Source: Haemonchus contortus (Eukaryota > Nematoda > Chromadorea > Rhabditida > Trichostrongylidae). From it: a DNA stretch of 64,000 nt. Below the pieces are notes generated by a model that saw nothing but the letters and a program-made list of their open reading frames with translations, searched no databases and had not been told where the DNA came from. Positions 44,201 through 56,200 of this stretch are shown here, piece by piece (position 1 is the stretch's first letter; each line of letters begins with the position of its first letter). The stretch is taken from assembly GCA_000469685.2 (NCBI GenBank), contig LS997566.1, forward strand, positions 25,681,932 through 25,745,931. Direction: 5' to 3'. The translations under genes and the position numbers were made by a program.

Positions 44201-47200
44201 TCCTCTGCGGGTGGAGTTTACTCCTGCTCCCTGCCATAAGTGCTCCCATTCTGCCGCCTGTAAAACTACTGAAGTGGAACGCTGTATATCTAAACTAGCA
44301 CTTTTCGCCTTGCCCCACCCACTTTGGACGGAGTCTAGTCCCCCTCCCCACCAACATAAAAACATTTTCATGCTCAGGATCCTGCTTCACCCGAAATTCC
44401 ACTAAAATTTCACTTTTGGGGCTCACACTTTTAGAGTGAAGAAGCTATGAGTAGAGGGTTCCTTTAAGTGCACAGCCATCAACATTGATCAGCATTGACA
44501 TTCAAATCGCTTGAATTTAGCCATAGGTTAACCATAAGAGATTTAATGGAAAACGATCATCAGAGTGTTCGATGACGCCTGACGCCAACACATGTCATTG
44601 TAGAAGTTAGAAGTTTTCTCACCTACCTCCTCTCATTTCCGAAATTCGATGGACTTGTAATTGAAAAAAGCTATGAATAGGGTCCATCCTGCGAAGTAGG
44701 GAAGTCACGATAGTTAAGGGAGCGATATAAGCAGTATCAGTAATCTTCCTAACCCCGTGATACCTTCCTCTTCGCTCACATGTGGCCTTTCTAACTTCTA
44801 ACCCCTCATCGTGACTTTTCCCGGACAGACATATAAACCGACATACAAATAGATATACAAATTTAACGCTTTATATATACGGAGTTGCCTTTTATATTTC
44901 GGGATTGGGCGACCCTAGTGTAGCAATCTGGAAACTGACAGCTCTATCGTAAAGTTTGACCTTTTTGAGGTTGTACATACTCAGAAACCTAACTTAAAAG
45001 ATTTATTCAGGCCAAACAATGGGATTAAATCGTGAACATCTTCGTGCGATTATTTTTTGCAATTTTCGACGTGATTAACTCAACAACAGTGCAAGGACGA
45101 AATTAATTCAATTTTTGGCGATAAAGGACCGTGCTCATCGACGGTATGCTGAATTCAACCGACGTAGAACCTCCAAGGCGAATTTCGTGGAGGTCTCCAA
45201 AATGAGTTTATGTTCCGAAGCTGTGCGCAAAATAATATTGCAAGATCGTCATGTGACCTATCGTGAGATTGGGACAACCTTAGGCGATAGAGGGACAAGC
45301 ATACATTCAATATTGCATGAATATTTGAATGTCAAAAAAAATTTGTTCGAAAAAAAGCCCTTCACCACAACAATGCGCGCTCTCACACATCGGCTAAAAC
45401 GACTGCATTTTTGAGCACTCAAAACAGCGACTTGATGAGTAATCCGCCATATAGCCCTGGCTTTGGCATCGAGCGACTTCTTTTTATTCCCGTACGTTGA
45501 AAAATGAGAGGTCAACGTTTTCGACACCTGAAGAAACGATTGATGCGTTCAGAGTGCATGTTTCGGAGATACCTCAATCAGAAAGGCAAAAGTGCTTTGA
45601 CAATTGGTTCAAACGGATGGAAAAGTGTATAGATCGTTATGGGGAAAATTTGGAAAGGCAATAAAGCGATTTTCAATGATTAATAATTATTTTTGTTCTC
45701 TATTCCCAAAATATAAAAGGCAATCTACGTACAGGAGATAGAAGGATGAGGGAGAACGCAAGAACTCTCACTCCCTACTTTGCCTGTGACGACGGCGGAT
45801 TTTGTATAAGCTCGAGATGGGTTTTGAATTCGTCGTCACATTCGCCAGAGGGCGTAATGCCTTTCTGCATACCGTGCAAATCATCGCGAATAGCTTCAGG
45901 CCTCTGAGGAAGACGATAGCTCCGAAACGTTAGACAGCTACCTTAATGAATTGTTCCACTTAAGAACCTCACACAGCTCAAGAGTATTTTAGTCACGTTA
46001 GAAAGTTTTTGCCAAAGGAAACAATACATTTCCAACCATAGTCTAGGGGAAGTCAATGAGGTTTCAGAGCCCTTTGACTCATTATGACGACATCGAGGTC
46101 GAGTAAAAGTCCTGAAATTTGCTTTGAATTTTAAAAATGTAGGAAAAAGGATTAAAATCTGTTGGAGGCTGGATACAGCAGTGCAACTTACATCCCTCTC
46201 GTGATCTCTCGCGAAAGCGGTTTCGAAATCTCAGGGATTAAGTTTTTTGGGCAAAACAATCCCGCTTCTGGGATGCACCCCACATTCGGCCTCCATTCAG
46301 AATCGTAATGACGTTAGATGTGTATGTGTCCTTTAGAATGACTTGCTGTTACCAGGCAATGTAAAGGGCAGTGCTTGTTGTGCCGAATGATCGACCTCAG
46401 AGCTATTTAAAACTCGGTTGGACTGGGCGACTATCGATCCGAGCTTGGCGCATGTGCTTACCACTACCACCTTCGCCCCGACAACGATTTTTCAATGTGG
46501 TTTTAGAACAAGTTGAACAAACAAATAATTAATTGAATGTTATGAAATACTGGTGTTGAGCATTAGTCCGAAAGCAAGTTTATGGTGATACGGATCGGCT
46601 TCGAGGAACTCTCGAGAAGGCAAATATTCACTCCTGTATGGGAGAAGAATAGGAAAAGAAAAGATCACCACTTTCACCTTCAAATTATACTTTTTCATTT
46701 TTTTCACGCATTGCTCGATAGTGTTGGAAACTTGACCTCGTTTGAAGCTCTTCACAAAAATAGCATTCGCCTATAAACAAACTTTTTGCTTTCACGTAGA
46801 GGTACAAGGACGATGAAATCCAAGAGACTGTTCTGCTCAACAGAAAACAAAAATAATGAGGGCTAATAGCTTACGAAAATGCTGGTCAGGTTGAAGAACG
46901 GTATGTATTTCAGAGTCTCCTTCATCATAACAGTGCAACGAGGTGGCCAAATACGGGTCATAACCACAACGTCCACAACACTCTTAACGAATCCACATTA
47001 AATGATACGAAAATCTACTTTGGAAATTATCACAAAACTGCTGAGTATGACTGAGATGCATAGGGGCCACAAAATGAAGCGGAGAAAAAAGCAGTCAATA
47101 GAACAGTCAAATTGAAAGCTGTGATCGTTTTTCAGTATCCTTTGGAGCGTTCTCGAACTGAGATGAAGGGCTGAAGACAAAGGTGGTGAGATCCGTCGTA

Positions 47201-50200
47201 GCAAGAGAACTTATAGACATACAGAGCAATTACATCTTCATGGGTTTCTGGTAGCTCTCCATTGCAAATTTCAAGATTGATCACGGCGCAAAATACATCT
47301 TCCGCTAGCTTCCCTTCCTCATATTACTCTTTTGCTTTCATATGTCTTGCGTCTTATTATATATTGCGAACCCATTAGAAAGTTGCTCATTTTCTTGACT
47401 GTCCTTCGTGTTCCTGTCTCCAGCACTGATGATCACCCCTCTCTTCTACACGTCGCTTGGGTGAATCAATGTTCTCCACTCTACATCATTCTTTTACCAG
47501 ATCTCACTCCTGCTCTTTACCTTTTTCTGCAAATTACGTTCCTTTCTGGTCACCTCGCGACCGAAGGGTCTTATAAGGAGAGAGATCTGTATTGCCTAGC
47601 ACCAGGAACTCCCAACAACCCGGCAAGAGTTTCTCTTCTTATTCAGAATATCTCAAGAAGGTTCGGTTTTTTTTTTGAGAAACAAAATGATCGTGCTATT
47701 AAACTTGAATTTCGAACCAGTCAGACTTCGATTTTCTGGGTGGCTACAATTCGATATACCTGATGATTGCAGATGACAACAGCCGAGCAGGAAAGCCTTC
47801 CGAGATTCTCCTCAAATCCGCGCGCCTCCACATTGATCCCTGTCCAAAGTGTCCAATATTTGAACGAGTGGAAGACAGGGTCAGCTCCCTGAATGATGAG
47901 TCAAGAAGAAATATGACCTAAACCTAATTTCAACGGAAAACTGTATAACAACTAGGATTGCGACTTTTGCTTTAGCTTCTTCTTTCGGACACACCAGCTG
48001 TAGACCTCTCGCAATATTGTTCAAATTCTGCTTGTTAAATGGTAGAAATATCAACAAAATGAAAATAAAAAACGCCTTGCAATAGAAGAAGCGCCCGAAG
48101 AGATTTGTTCCAACGCCATTTTCCTTTCAGCGGACAAAAGGGAAGGGATGGTGGAGAGTTGAAGGGTGCTAAGCTCTCTTCATGGTGCGAAGCTTTGAAG
48201 CCAGAGCGCACAGTGAGTTGAATTGACTGGTTCAGTTCCTTGAAAACATTGAGTAACGATTATAACGGCTCACGCTTTCTGTCTTCTGTTGCCTTGGTTG
48301 TTGTTCTTATCATTTCCTTACCCAAAAGCAAGTGCAAAAAAGAATCAGTGGTTCCCTATTCTTAGATCCCTTACCATTCGTTATCTGTTTTTATAGCTTC
48401 CTGCTATGAAAGTCTGCCGCCTTCCTGCCAAGTCATTGTTGGGACTGAGCACCAGATCTTACCCCACCTTACATGTTGAGCCAAAGTATCAAGGCTTCTC
48501 TGGTGATAATGCACGAATTGCATAACAGATAGAGAACCTCATCAGCCTTTTTTGTTTTCATAGCCCGCTTGGTCTCTCTACCCTGTCACTGGTATCCTTT
48601 ACCAATTTTATGTCCACATCCAGAGCTAAAAAAATTAAGCCAAAATATAAATGATGCTTGCAAACGTGCGAAAGAAGTTCCTAAAGGCACAGTTCACGAT
48701 AAAGATGGTTTCGGAGATCTTTCCGCCTCAGACCAAACCTCCCGTTATAAGGCCGAAAAGCAGCTTATGTAAAGCACAATAAGGGGCTAGAGATTGTATC
48801 GTGTGAATGCCACCCTTATAGCGGGCACGTTTCAACAGCATTGTAGGGGCTGCACTATCTCGAGATGTTCCTGTGTTAGAAGCTCAAACAACTTGTCATG
48901 AGCCATGACGGCAGTGAGAGGCGATTCTGTGTAGTGCTGGGGGACGGTACGAACGTGCGTCCGAGGATGCTCGCGGCAAATTTAGCGGCGAAGTTCGTAA
49001 CGATTTGAACGACTTTGGCGCCTATCATTTGGGCCCAAAATTGAAGTAGAGTAGATCCGAAGGATCATCTGGCTTTACTGAACTACTCTCCTTTGAGTTT
49101 GTGCCCCGAAAATCGGCGTCAGAGTCGTACAAATCATCACGAACTTCGCCGCGCAAGCTGCCGCGCGCATCCGCGGACGCACGTTCGTACCATCCCCCAT
49201 TTTCGGGGCACAAACTCAAAGTAGAATAGTCTAGAAGAGTCATATGATCCTTCTAATCCACTCAACTTCTAATTTGGGCCCCAATGATAGGCGCCAAAGT
49301 CGTTCAAACCATTACGAACTTCGCCGCGCAATTTGCCCCACGCATCCTCGGACGCACGTTCATACACATACCCGTAATGCTGGCTTGATGTATTCAGCTT
49401 TTTGTGCGATTGCACAACTGAAATGTCGTCCGGATACTCCTTTCATGCCATGTAATCTGCACAACCTCTTCTTTCACTACTTCTAGAAAACCTATTCCTG
49501 GCTAAATAGGCGGATTTTATCGCTTTCTTCCCCACCGGTAGACTACTGCCAAACTCAACTTCCATTTTTCGACTATTATAAAAAGGGATACCAAGGACTT
49601 ATTGTGAAGTGTGGCTTCAACTGAAGTGGTAAACTCTGTATCATCCAAAAACCGGCAAGCGGTATGTCTTTTGAAGAGCATACTTATACTGATTATTCAG
49701 CCGATACTGTGAATTGCGTTGATTGCGCCATGTATCCAACATCCTTAAAAATTATATATCTAGTTGCTATTTCTCTTTCATGCGACAGCCTTTACTTAGG
49801 CTCACTCTGCATGAGCGAGGGTTCGGCACCTACTGAATCTCCGTTAATGCGCTTGCTCTATTGACCAACTAGTGCGCATCCGTTCAAACACAGGTTATAA
49901 GATGAGAGAAGAACCTCCCAGCATTAGTGCAGTGCCTCCTAGTAAATCCATTCGTACGCTTGGGGAATATTGAATTGGGTGGCTGCTAACCTCTCTAAAT
50001 CGTCCATGATCGACTTTCTTCCAATCTTGGCATGATATGTAGCAACTGTGATATTCTTAAGCCTCTCAGATTGAACAATTTATTTGGCCAACGTTTCGGC
50101 TGCTTCGCCTTCGTCAGGGCCTGAAACAGTGCGAAGCATTTGGGTGACATGCCCGCCCAAAAGTCTTAACAAAACTCCAAGAAAACTTCAAAAAGACCAG

Positions 50201-53200
50201 CAAACCCCCAAGGTATTGATCGAATAAGGCATGCATTGCTCACCTTGTCCGCCGCTAAAACAGAAGCACGACCACCCTCGCAATAACTGTTGCTTTAAAA
50301 TACCAGTAACACCTCCCACTGACCTCATCGTAGATCAAAGGTTACACAGGTCAAGGAAGGGTGCGAGTTGGCGGGTTATAGCTTAACACTCCTCCTTTCT
50401 GGTGGTCAGGCGAGTATTATAAGCAGTTGCGTGGTCTAGCTATGGGGCAAAGATTAGCTCCTGTGTTGGCCATAGCATTCATGTCGAAAATCGAGAAGCC
50501 AGTTCTGGATCGAGGCCCAATCCTATATTACAGTTACATGGATGACTGTCTTATTATATGTTCGACTCAGGAAGAAGTAGACATTTGCTACGATGTCCTG
50601 AACAGGCAGTTACAAAACATCAAGTTTACGCGGGAAAAGCCTGTGGAGGACTGGCTGCCATTTTTGAATATCCAAGTCCAGGTAATACGGGGCATAGCAA
50701 GAACAAAATGCTACCGCAAGCCAAGCTGTAAGAACATAATTGTTCACTCCCAATCGGCGCACCCCATAAAAACCAAACAGGCGGTGGTCAGTAATATGCT
50801 TAGAATTGCAAGTATAGTTTGATGCTGAGCTGAAGAAGGAGTCTTTGCGCATGGGCCGGAGCATTGCCTCGTTGAACGGATACCTCTGCTCGGGGTCAAC
50901 ACGACGGAGGTATTTCTCTACACCGACAGCCCGGGAAAGAACACAATCTGACAAGGCGACATTTTGTTTGTCTTTCATTTCCGAAAAAGTGAGTAGATCT
51001 ATCCTATCCATTGTTCGTCGGTGTGGTCTTCAAGACGATATACGGATTGTCGGAATACCTCCAAACACCCTTCGGGAGCTTCTTGTTCGTAGTCGACTCT
51101 ACGATACTGTATGTGACACTACTAATTGTGTGGTATGCCCTCATGTCAAAGTGGGTGATTGCATGAAGGTGGGAGCGGTGTATTCTATACGTTGCCAAAG
51201 CTGTGGATGCGAGTACATAGGAGAAACAGGTCGCCCTTTGTGCGTTCGGGTTAAAGAACATCTAAGTGGGCTGGCTGGATCAAGTTAGGAGCCCATCGGG
51301 TTTTCTTCCACGCAAGTTCATCCTTTGACGTCTCCGTGTCCATATTGGCGCTTGAACCTGATATCGCGGCGCGAAAGACCCTGGAAGCGTTTTGGATTAC
51401 CGCTAAAGAGCCCCTTATGAACAGGAAGGAGAAGTGTGTTGCTATAACCCGCGAACTCGCACCCTTCCTTGACCTGTGTAACCTTTGATCTACGATGAGG
51501 TCAGTGGGAGGTGTTACTGGTATTTTACAACAACAGTTATTGCGAGGGTGGTCGTCCTACTGTTTTAGCGGCGGACTCCAAGGTGAGCAATGCATGCCTT
51601 ATTCGATCAATACTTTTGGGGATTTGCCGGTCTTTTTGAAGTTTTGTTGGAGTTTTGTTAAGGCTATTGGGCGGGCATGTCACCCAAATGCTTTGCACTG
51701 TTTCAGGCCCTGACGAAGGCGAAGCAGCCGAAACGTTGGCCCAATAAATTGTTCAATCTTGAGAGGCTTAAGAATACCACAGTTGCTATCCCCTCTCTTG
51801 TCGAGCTTGGTTACCGGCACAGTTCCCGATAATTTTGAGGCACCATTTTCAAGGTGAAAAGTGCAAGCGTTGTTGTAGGGCAGCACAACGGTGGTGAAGA
51901 AAGGGAAGCGAAAAAATCCACCTACATCGCAAAAAAAACTAGGCTATTTTAAAACCAAAACCAAAATGGCGATGATGGCATGTAAGGGGTATTTGGACGC
52001 AATTTCACATGCTGCAACTGCGTAAAGAGCTAACTACATCAAGCCGAGGTTGCCCGAAAATGTCTTTCATTGTTGTCATTGGTTATGACAATTGTTTGGA
52101 TTTCCTACATAGGAATTCCCTTGAGATAGTGCACGCTCTACAACGCTGTTGAAACTCGTCCTCTATGGGAGTGGCACTCACAGCTTTGGCCCCCTTATGT
52201 GCCCTATACACTACAATTTTCGACCTGACAACGGCAGTTATGGTAGTAGGCGTAACCTCGAATTCACACCATGGGGGAATCTCAGAGACAGTTTTTATCG
52301 TGAGCTGTGCCTAGAAGTAAATATGAACGAGGAACCTCCTTAGAAAGTCATATCTTAAAGTAGCAAGAGAAATTGTAAGCAATAGTTTCATGTTGAAATT
52401 GAAAAGGCAGAGCTGTAAATTTCGGAAATCGAAGAAGAGGAGAAAAAGAAAAAGTGCAATGCTAAAAACATTCACTAACTCTTACAATTAGTATACAGTT
52501 CTCCCAATTTGCCTGCAGGCATTAATCATCCACGTTTTCCAACATCTTATCCCGTTTTTGACATCAGACACCATTAAGACTTAAGCGCTATCTTGAGTTC
52601 CTAACAAATGAGCATGATATCGGGCATGAAATGGTGCGACTTTATCCAGAACCCTTTTCATCCCTTCAATACACACCAGGGCCTCGCTTGCCTCTTCTTC
52701 CTACGTGCCCTTATATGTAGCTGCATAGTCTTAAATAGTATATCACGTCATATTATGCACCCACGCCTCTTCCACCGCTTACACAGACTTTTGTTTTCTT
52801 TCACGATAACCCTATTCTCCTTTCATTCACCCTCTAAGGATGCTAACACTGCAAGTTCTATCTTGAAGTTAGATCATTACAAAAAACACTTAAGAAGTAC
52901 CTTTTATTTTGCATTGGTTATGCTTCTGTGGTTAAGACAAGGAGCACTCAAATGCTCCTAATTATCACATTGAAATTTGTCTTCTCTTCCGAGGGAAATC
53001 GTTCCACGGATGCGTTACTCACAACACAATAGAGATCTGGGGACATTTTATTTTGACATTACACTGTTTTCACATTTCGATTTGCTGCTTCAAACTAGCT
53101 GAGACGATGAACGATACAGCTGAGACGTCAGCGGTCAGGCAGAGAAGCGAGGTCACCTCACACGCAATTGAATTGTGGACGCCAGGGCAGGTCAAGATCA

Positions 53201-56200
53201 CACGCAGGGGACCGCGAGGGAATTTTCTCGCCGGAGATCAAATGGGCCAGAAATTCGCTATAAAAGGCAGGTGTTGCCTCTTGGAAGGTATCACTCTTAT
53301 CTTCAGTGGTGCTCGCATTGGGCCCGCATTTCGTTCTCCGCCAGACCCCTGTTGTCCCACGTCTACAGCAGCGGTCCTCTGGTCTCCACTCACCAACTGT
53401 TTATCGTCGATTCAACAACTATTTTATTCTGTTCTTGTTTTATTTTTCTTTTTCAACAAAATCTACTATCTTGCGGTGTTCACTCTGGACACGAGTGGAA
53501 GAACACGGGTTTAATACACTACGTGGGGTACCAAGCTATTCCACAGAAATGTCTGAAGTGAGCGCTGTGCTCACCCTTATCTGTTCGTGAAAGTGCCGAG
53601 AAAGGAGTATCAATCGTAAAATCGACGAATAGCGAGAGAGGCGTGTTATTTGTGGAAGTACCTCAGTTAAACAGAAGGAAAAATGGATGATTGCAGAAAC
53701 ACAGCCGAAGCTGCTGTGCGAGGTCAGGAGTGAGCCAGGCAGATGGATCAGGACAAGGAGAACCTCCGAGGCTCTGAGATGAATGCATAAATAGTGACCG
53801 CACTGAGGGGCGAGATTGGGAGAGCCATTAAATCAATAAGGAGCCTAGGTCCAAAGATTGAAGGTGAATGGAAGAGGCGCGAATTGCTTCCAAATATAGA
53901 TCGTTGATAAAAAGGTTAGTAGAGCGGCAGGTCCAGAATGCGTGTGAGACGCTAGAAGCGAGCGTGAAATTATACCTTACTTTTGGAAAAGAGCGCATGG
54001 ATTCTGTACAAAAGAGGGGAATTGAATCTCTGGAGGACTGACTCTTTGAAGGCTGTAGAGAGGGATGGAGATTTACAGCAGAAATTTGCAGTACAGATGT
54101 GTTACAGGTGCGAGACGTGGTTGGAGAGATCCAAAAGCTACAAGGGAAGCGAGCGAAGGATGTGAGAAACGATGAAGAAATGTAAGACGAAGGCATGGAA
54201 GGCACGCAGTTAAACAACAAAACATGTGAGGGGTACGAATCGCCAAGTGCTCAAAATGGAAGGTTGCAGATGACGACTCAAGTGTCAGAGCGGAAAAAAG
54301 AGCCAGTGGTGACTGGAGCAGCCTATACGCCGCACTTGAAACCGTATTTGGATCATTGGGAAACAGTGTCGGAGCAAAACGCAACAGGTGCGAATTACAT
54401 GGATAGCTTTTTCAAGTTTTTACAAGCGAGTAGTTGTGTCGACCCCGAGGGCCTTTGGGATACAGTGATAAGGCACTATTGGAAATATTGGCCGATGGCC
54501 ACCTGGATGAAAAGGCTAACAATATATTCTTGGCAATGCCCCAAGAGCAGGTAGAAAAAGAGTTCGAAGCGGTAGTAAGAGAATGAGTCAACAGCCGCTA
54601 GAATGAGAGCGTTAAATGAATAGGAGCATGAGATTGGGACAAAATCAGTCGATTTCGGAATTCTGTGTAGTGTTGGAAAAATTGGCTCGCAAAGCTAATC
54701 CTAATTGTGGTATAACAAAAAGGATGTGGGAGTACGCTCAAATACTGTAGGATAACGTGAGAGAGTGGCCAGAACACGTGCAATGGCTGAGTTTGCTACA
54801 CAGGTCAGATCCGAGTAGCGCATATAACGAGATCAAGCAACTAGCCATAAAGATAGAGGAAGCAAAGACAGTGTACGGGACGGGCCGCCGAAAGAGCGTG
54901 GTGACAGGTGTTCAGTGGAAAATGAGGGTGCAGGCATACAAGAGCCATCGGGAAAGTGATCGGTTCAGACCGCTAATCACTGTAGAACACCACATAGGGT
55001 ACGCCGATACAAATAAAGATGTTGAGACCCGCAATTGTTTCAACTGCTCGAAATTCGGGCATATTGCGCGGAACTGCCCACAAGGAAGACCCGTGGTGAA
55101 TAATATAGTTGGGAATAGAGCAAAAACGAAGGACAACAAGAAAGGCGCACGGATTTTGGATCTAGTGTGTCAAGCAAGGGCCGTGGGAATGGTAGTGGGA
55201 AAAGGCTCTGCTACGAGTAACTTGATTGGAAAGAAGTCGATAATATGGGTGAGTATGTTGAATGAAAGAGTTCGGGTGCTGATCGACACAGGATTAGTGA
55301 TAAGCATTATTCCTTATAGATTTGCAGTTGACTCCCTTACAATAATCGATCGGGAAACACATGGTATGATACCTTCACTAACGATGCAACTCCTGGGTGG
55401 AGTTTCAATAGCAGTAAAAATTGAAGGCGCATCTGAATATGAAGTTGCCTTTTAATATCGAAGGAGGAAGACTCGCAACGAACGCACTGGGAAACTTAGG
55501 GGTTCAGATCTACCTGCCTGAAGCACCCTTATTCCCTTTACAAAGGTCAAGCCATAGCGGGAAAATCATCGTTGCAAGAATTACCTACATACCGCCATCC
55601 AGCTCGGCCTTCGTAAAGCACGTTGGGATATTGACGAAAGTTCTGTTGAACACAAAATATGGCCAGTTTCGAATGGACTGGCGGCAGAAGTGTTTAAGAT
55701 AGAGAACTATGAATGTGCAATTCCGGTAATAAATGAAAGAAACGAGCCAACGATGTGGAGAGAAGGTGATGAGATTGGGCCCCGGAGCACTGAGAATTGG
55801 AGAGAAGGATGAGGGATGAGCTGAAGCCAGCGCTGTTGGAAGAAAGAGGGCCCATATCGGAACCAAAGGCCAGAAAACAGAAACTGTTCGAGCAAATTTC
55901 CCAAAACAGGTCTTCCTAAGAAATCTCCGAAGATATCTCCTTCTTATCTTCAGTGGTGCGGGCATTGGGCCCGCAATTCGTTCTCCGCCAGACCCCTGTT
56001 GTCCCACGTCTAGAGCAGCAGTCGTCTGGTCTCTACTCGACAACTGTTTATTGTCGGTTCGACAACTATTTTATTCTGTCCTTGTTTTTATTTTTCTCAT
56101 TAAATGAACTCTATTATCTTGCGGTGTTCACTCTGGACACAAGTGTAAGAACACGGGTGTCATACAGTACAGAATGAAGGTGCGAAGAGACTTCGCTGCT

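Larger units (their letters stand above)
50041..51787 (+). mobile_element. Penelope-like element with ~350-bp inverted terminal repeats
   Basis: Coding strand +: reverse transcriptase C-terminal half at 50427-50822 (RGLAMGQRLAPVLAIAFM, SYMDDCLII, VEDWLPFLNIQV). After a frameshift, 50845-51288 encodes the linker and GIY-YIG endonuclease (SRLYDTVCDTTNCVVCP, then VYSIRCQSCGCEYIGETGR). Another frameshift precedes the C-terminal tail (RKTLEAFW, LAPFLDLCNL). The last ~355 bases (51430-51787) are repeated in inverse at 50041-50395, the inverted pseudo-LTR arrangement known for Penelope-like elements. The 5' half of the RT is missing. Hammerhead-like motifs lie in both repeats. Confidence 0.9.
53090..56166 (+). 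mobile_element. Decayed Ty3/gypsy-like LTR element, gag and protease only
   Basis: A direct repeat, 53296-53518 and 55943-56166 (GGCCCGCA.TTCGTTCTCC, CTTGCGGTGTTCACTCTGGA), is the R-U5 part of an LTR. Upstream of the left copy are U3-like sequence and a TATAAAAG box (53259). Between them lie gag fragments and a protease but no RT, RNase H or integrase, so the internal part is deleted. The U3 of the right LTR is missing or unrelated, and the left end of the left LTR (about 53090) is a guess. It lies in intron 1 of the acyltransferase gene, antisense to it. Confidence 0.72.

Noticed and set aside
47332..47763. 143-aa plus-strand ORF
   Set aside because: It only touches the acyltransferase exon 2 boundary on the opposite strand and resembles no protein.
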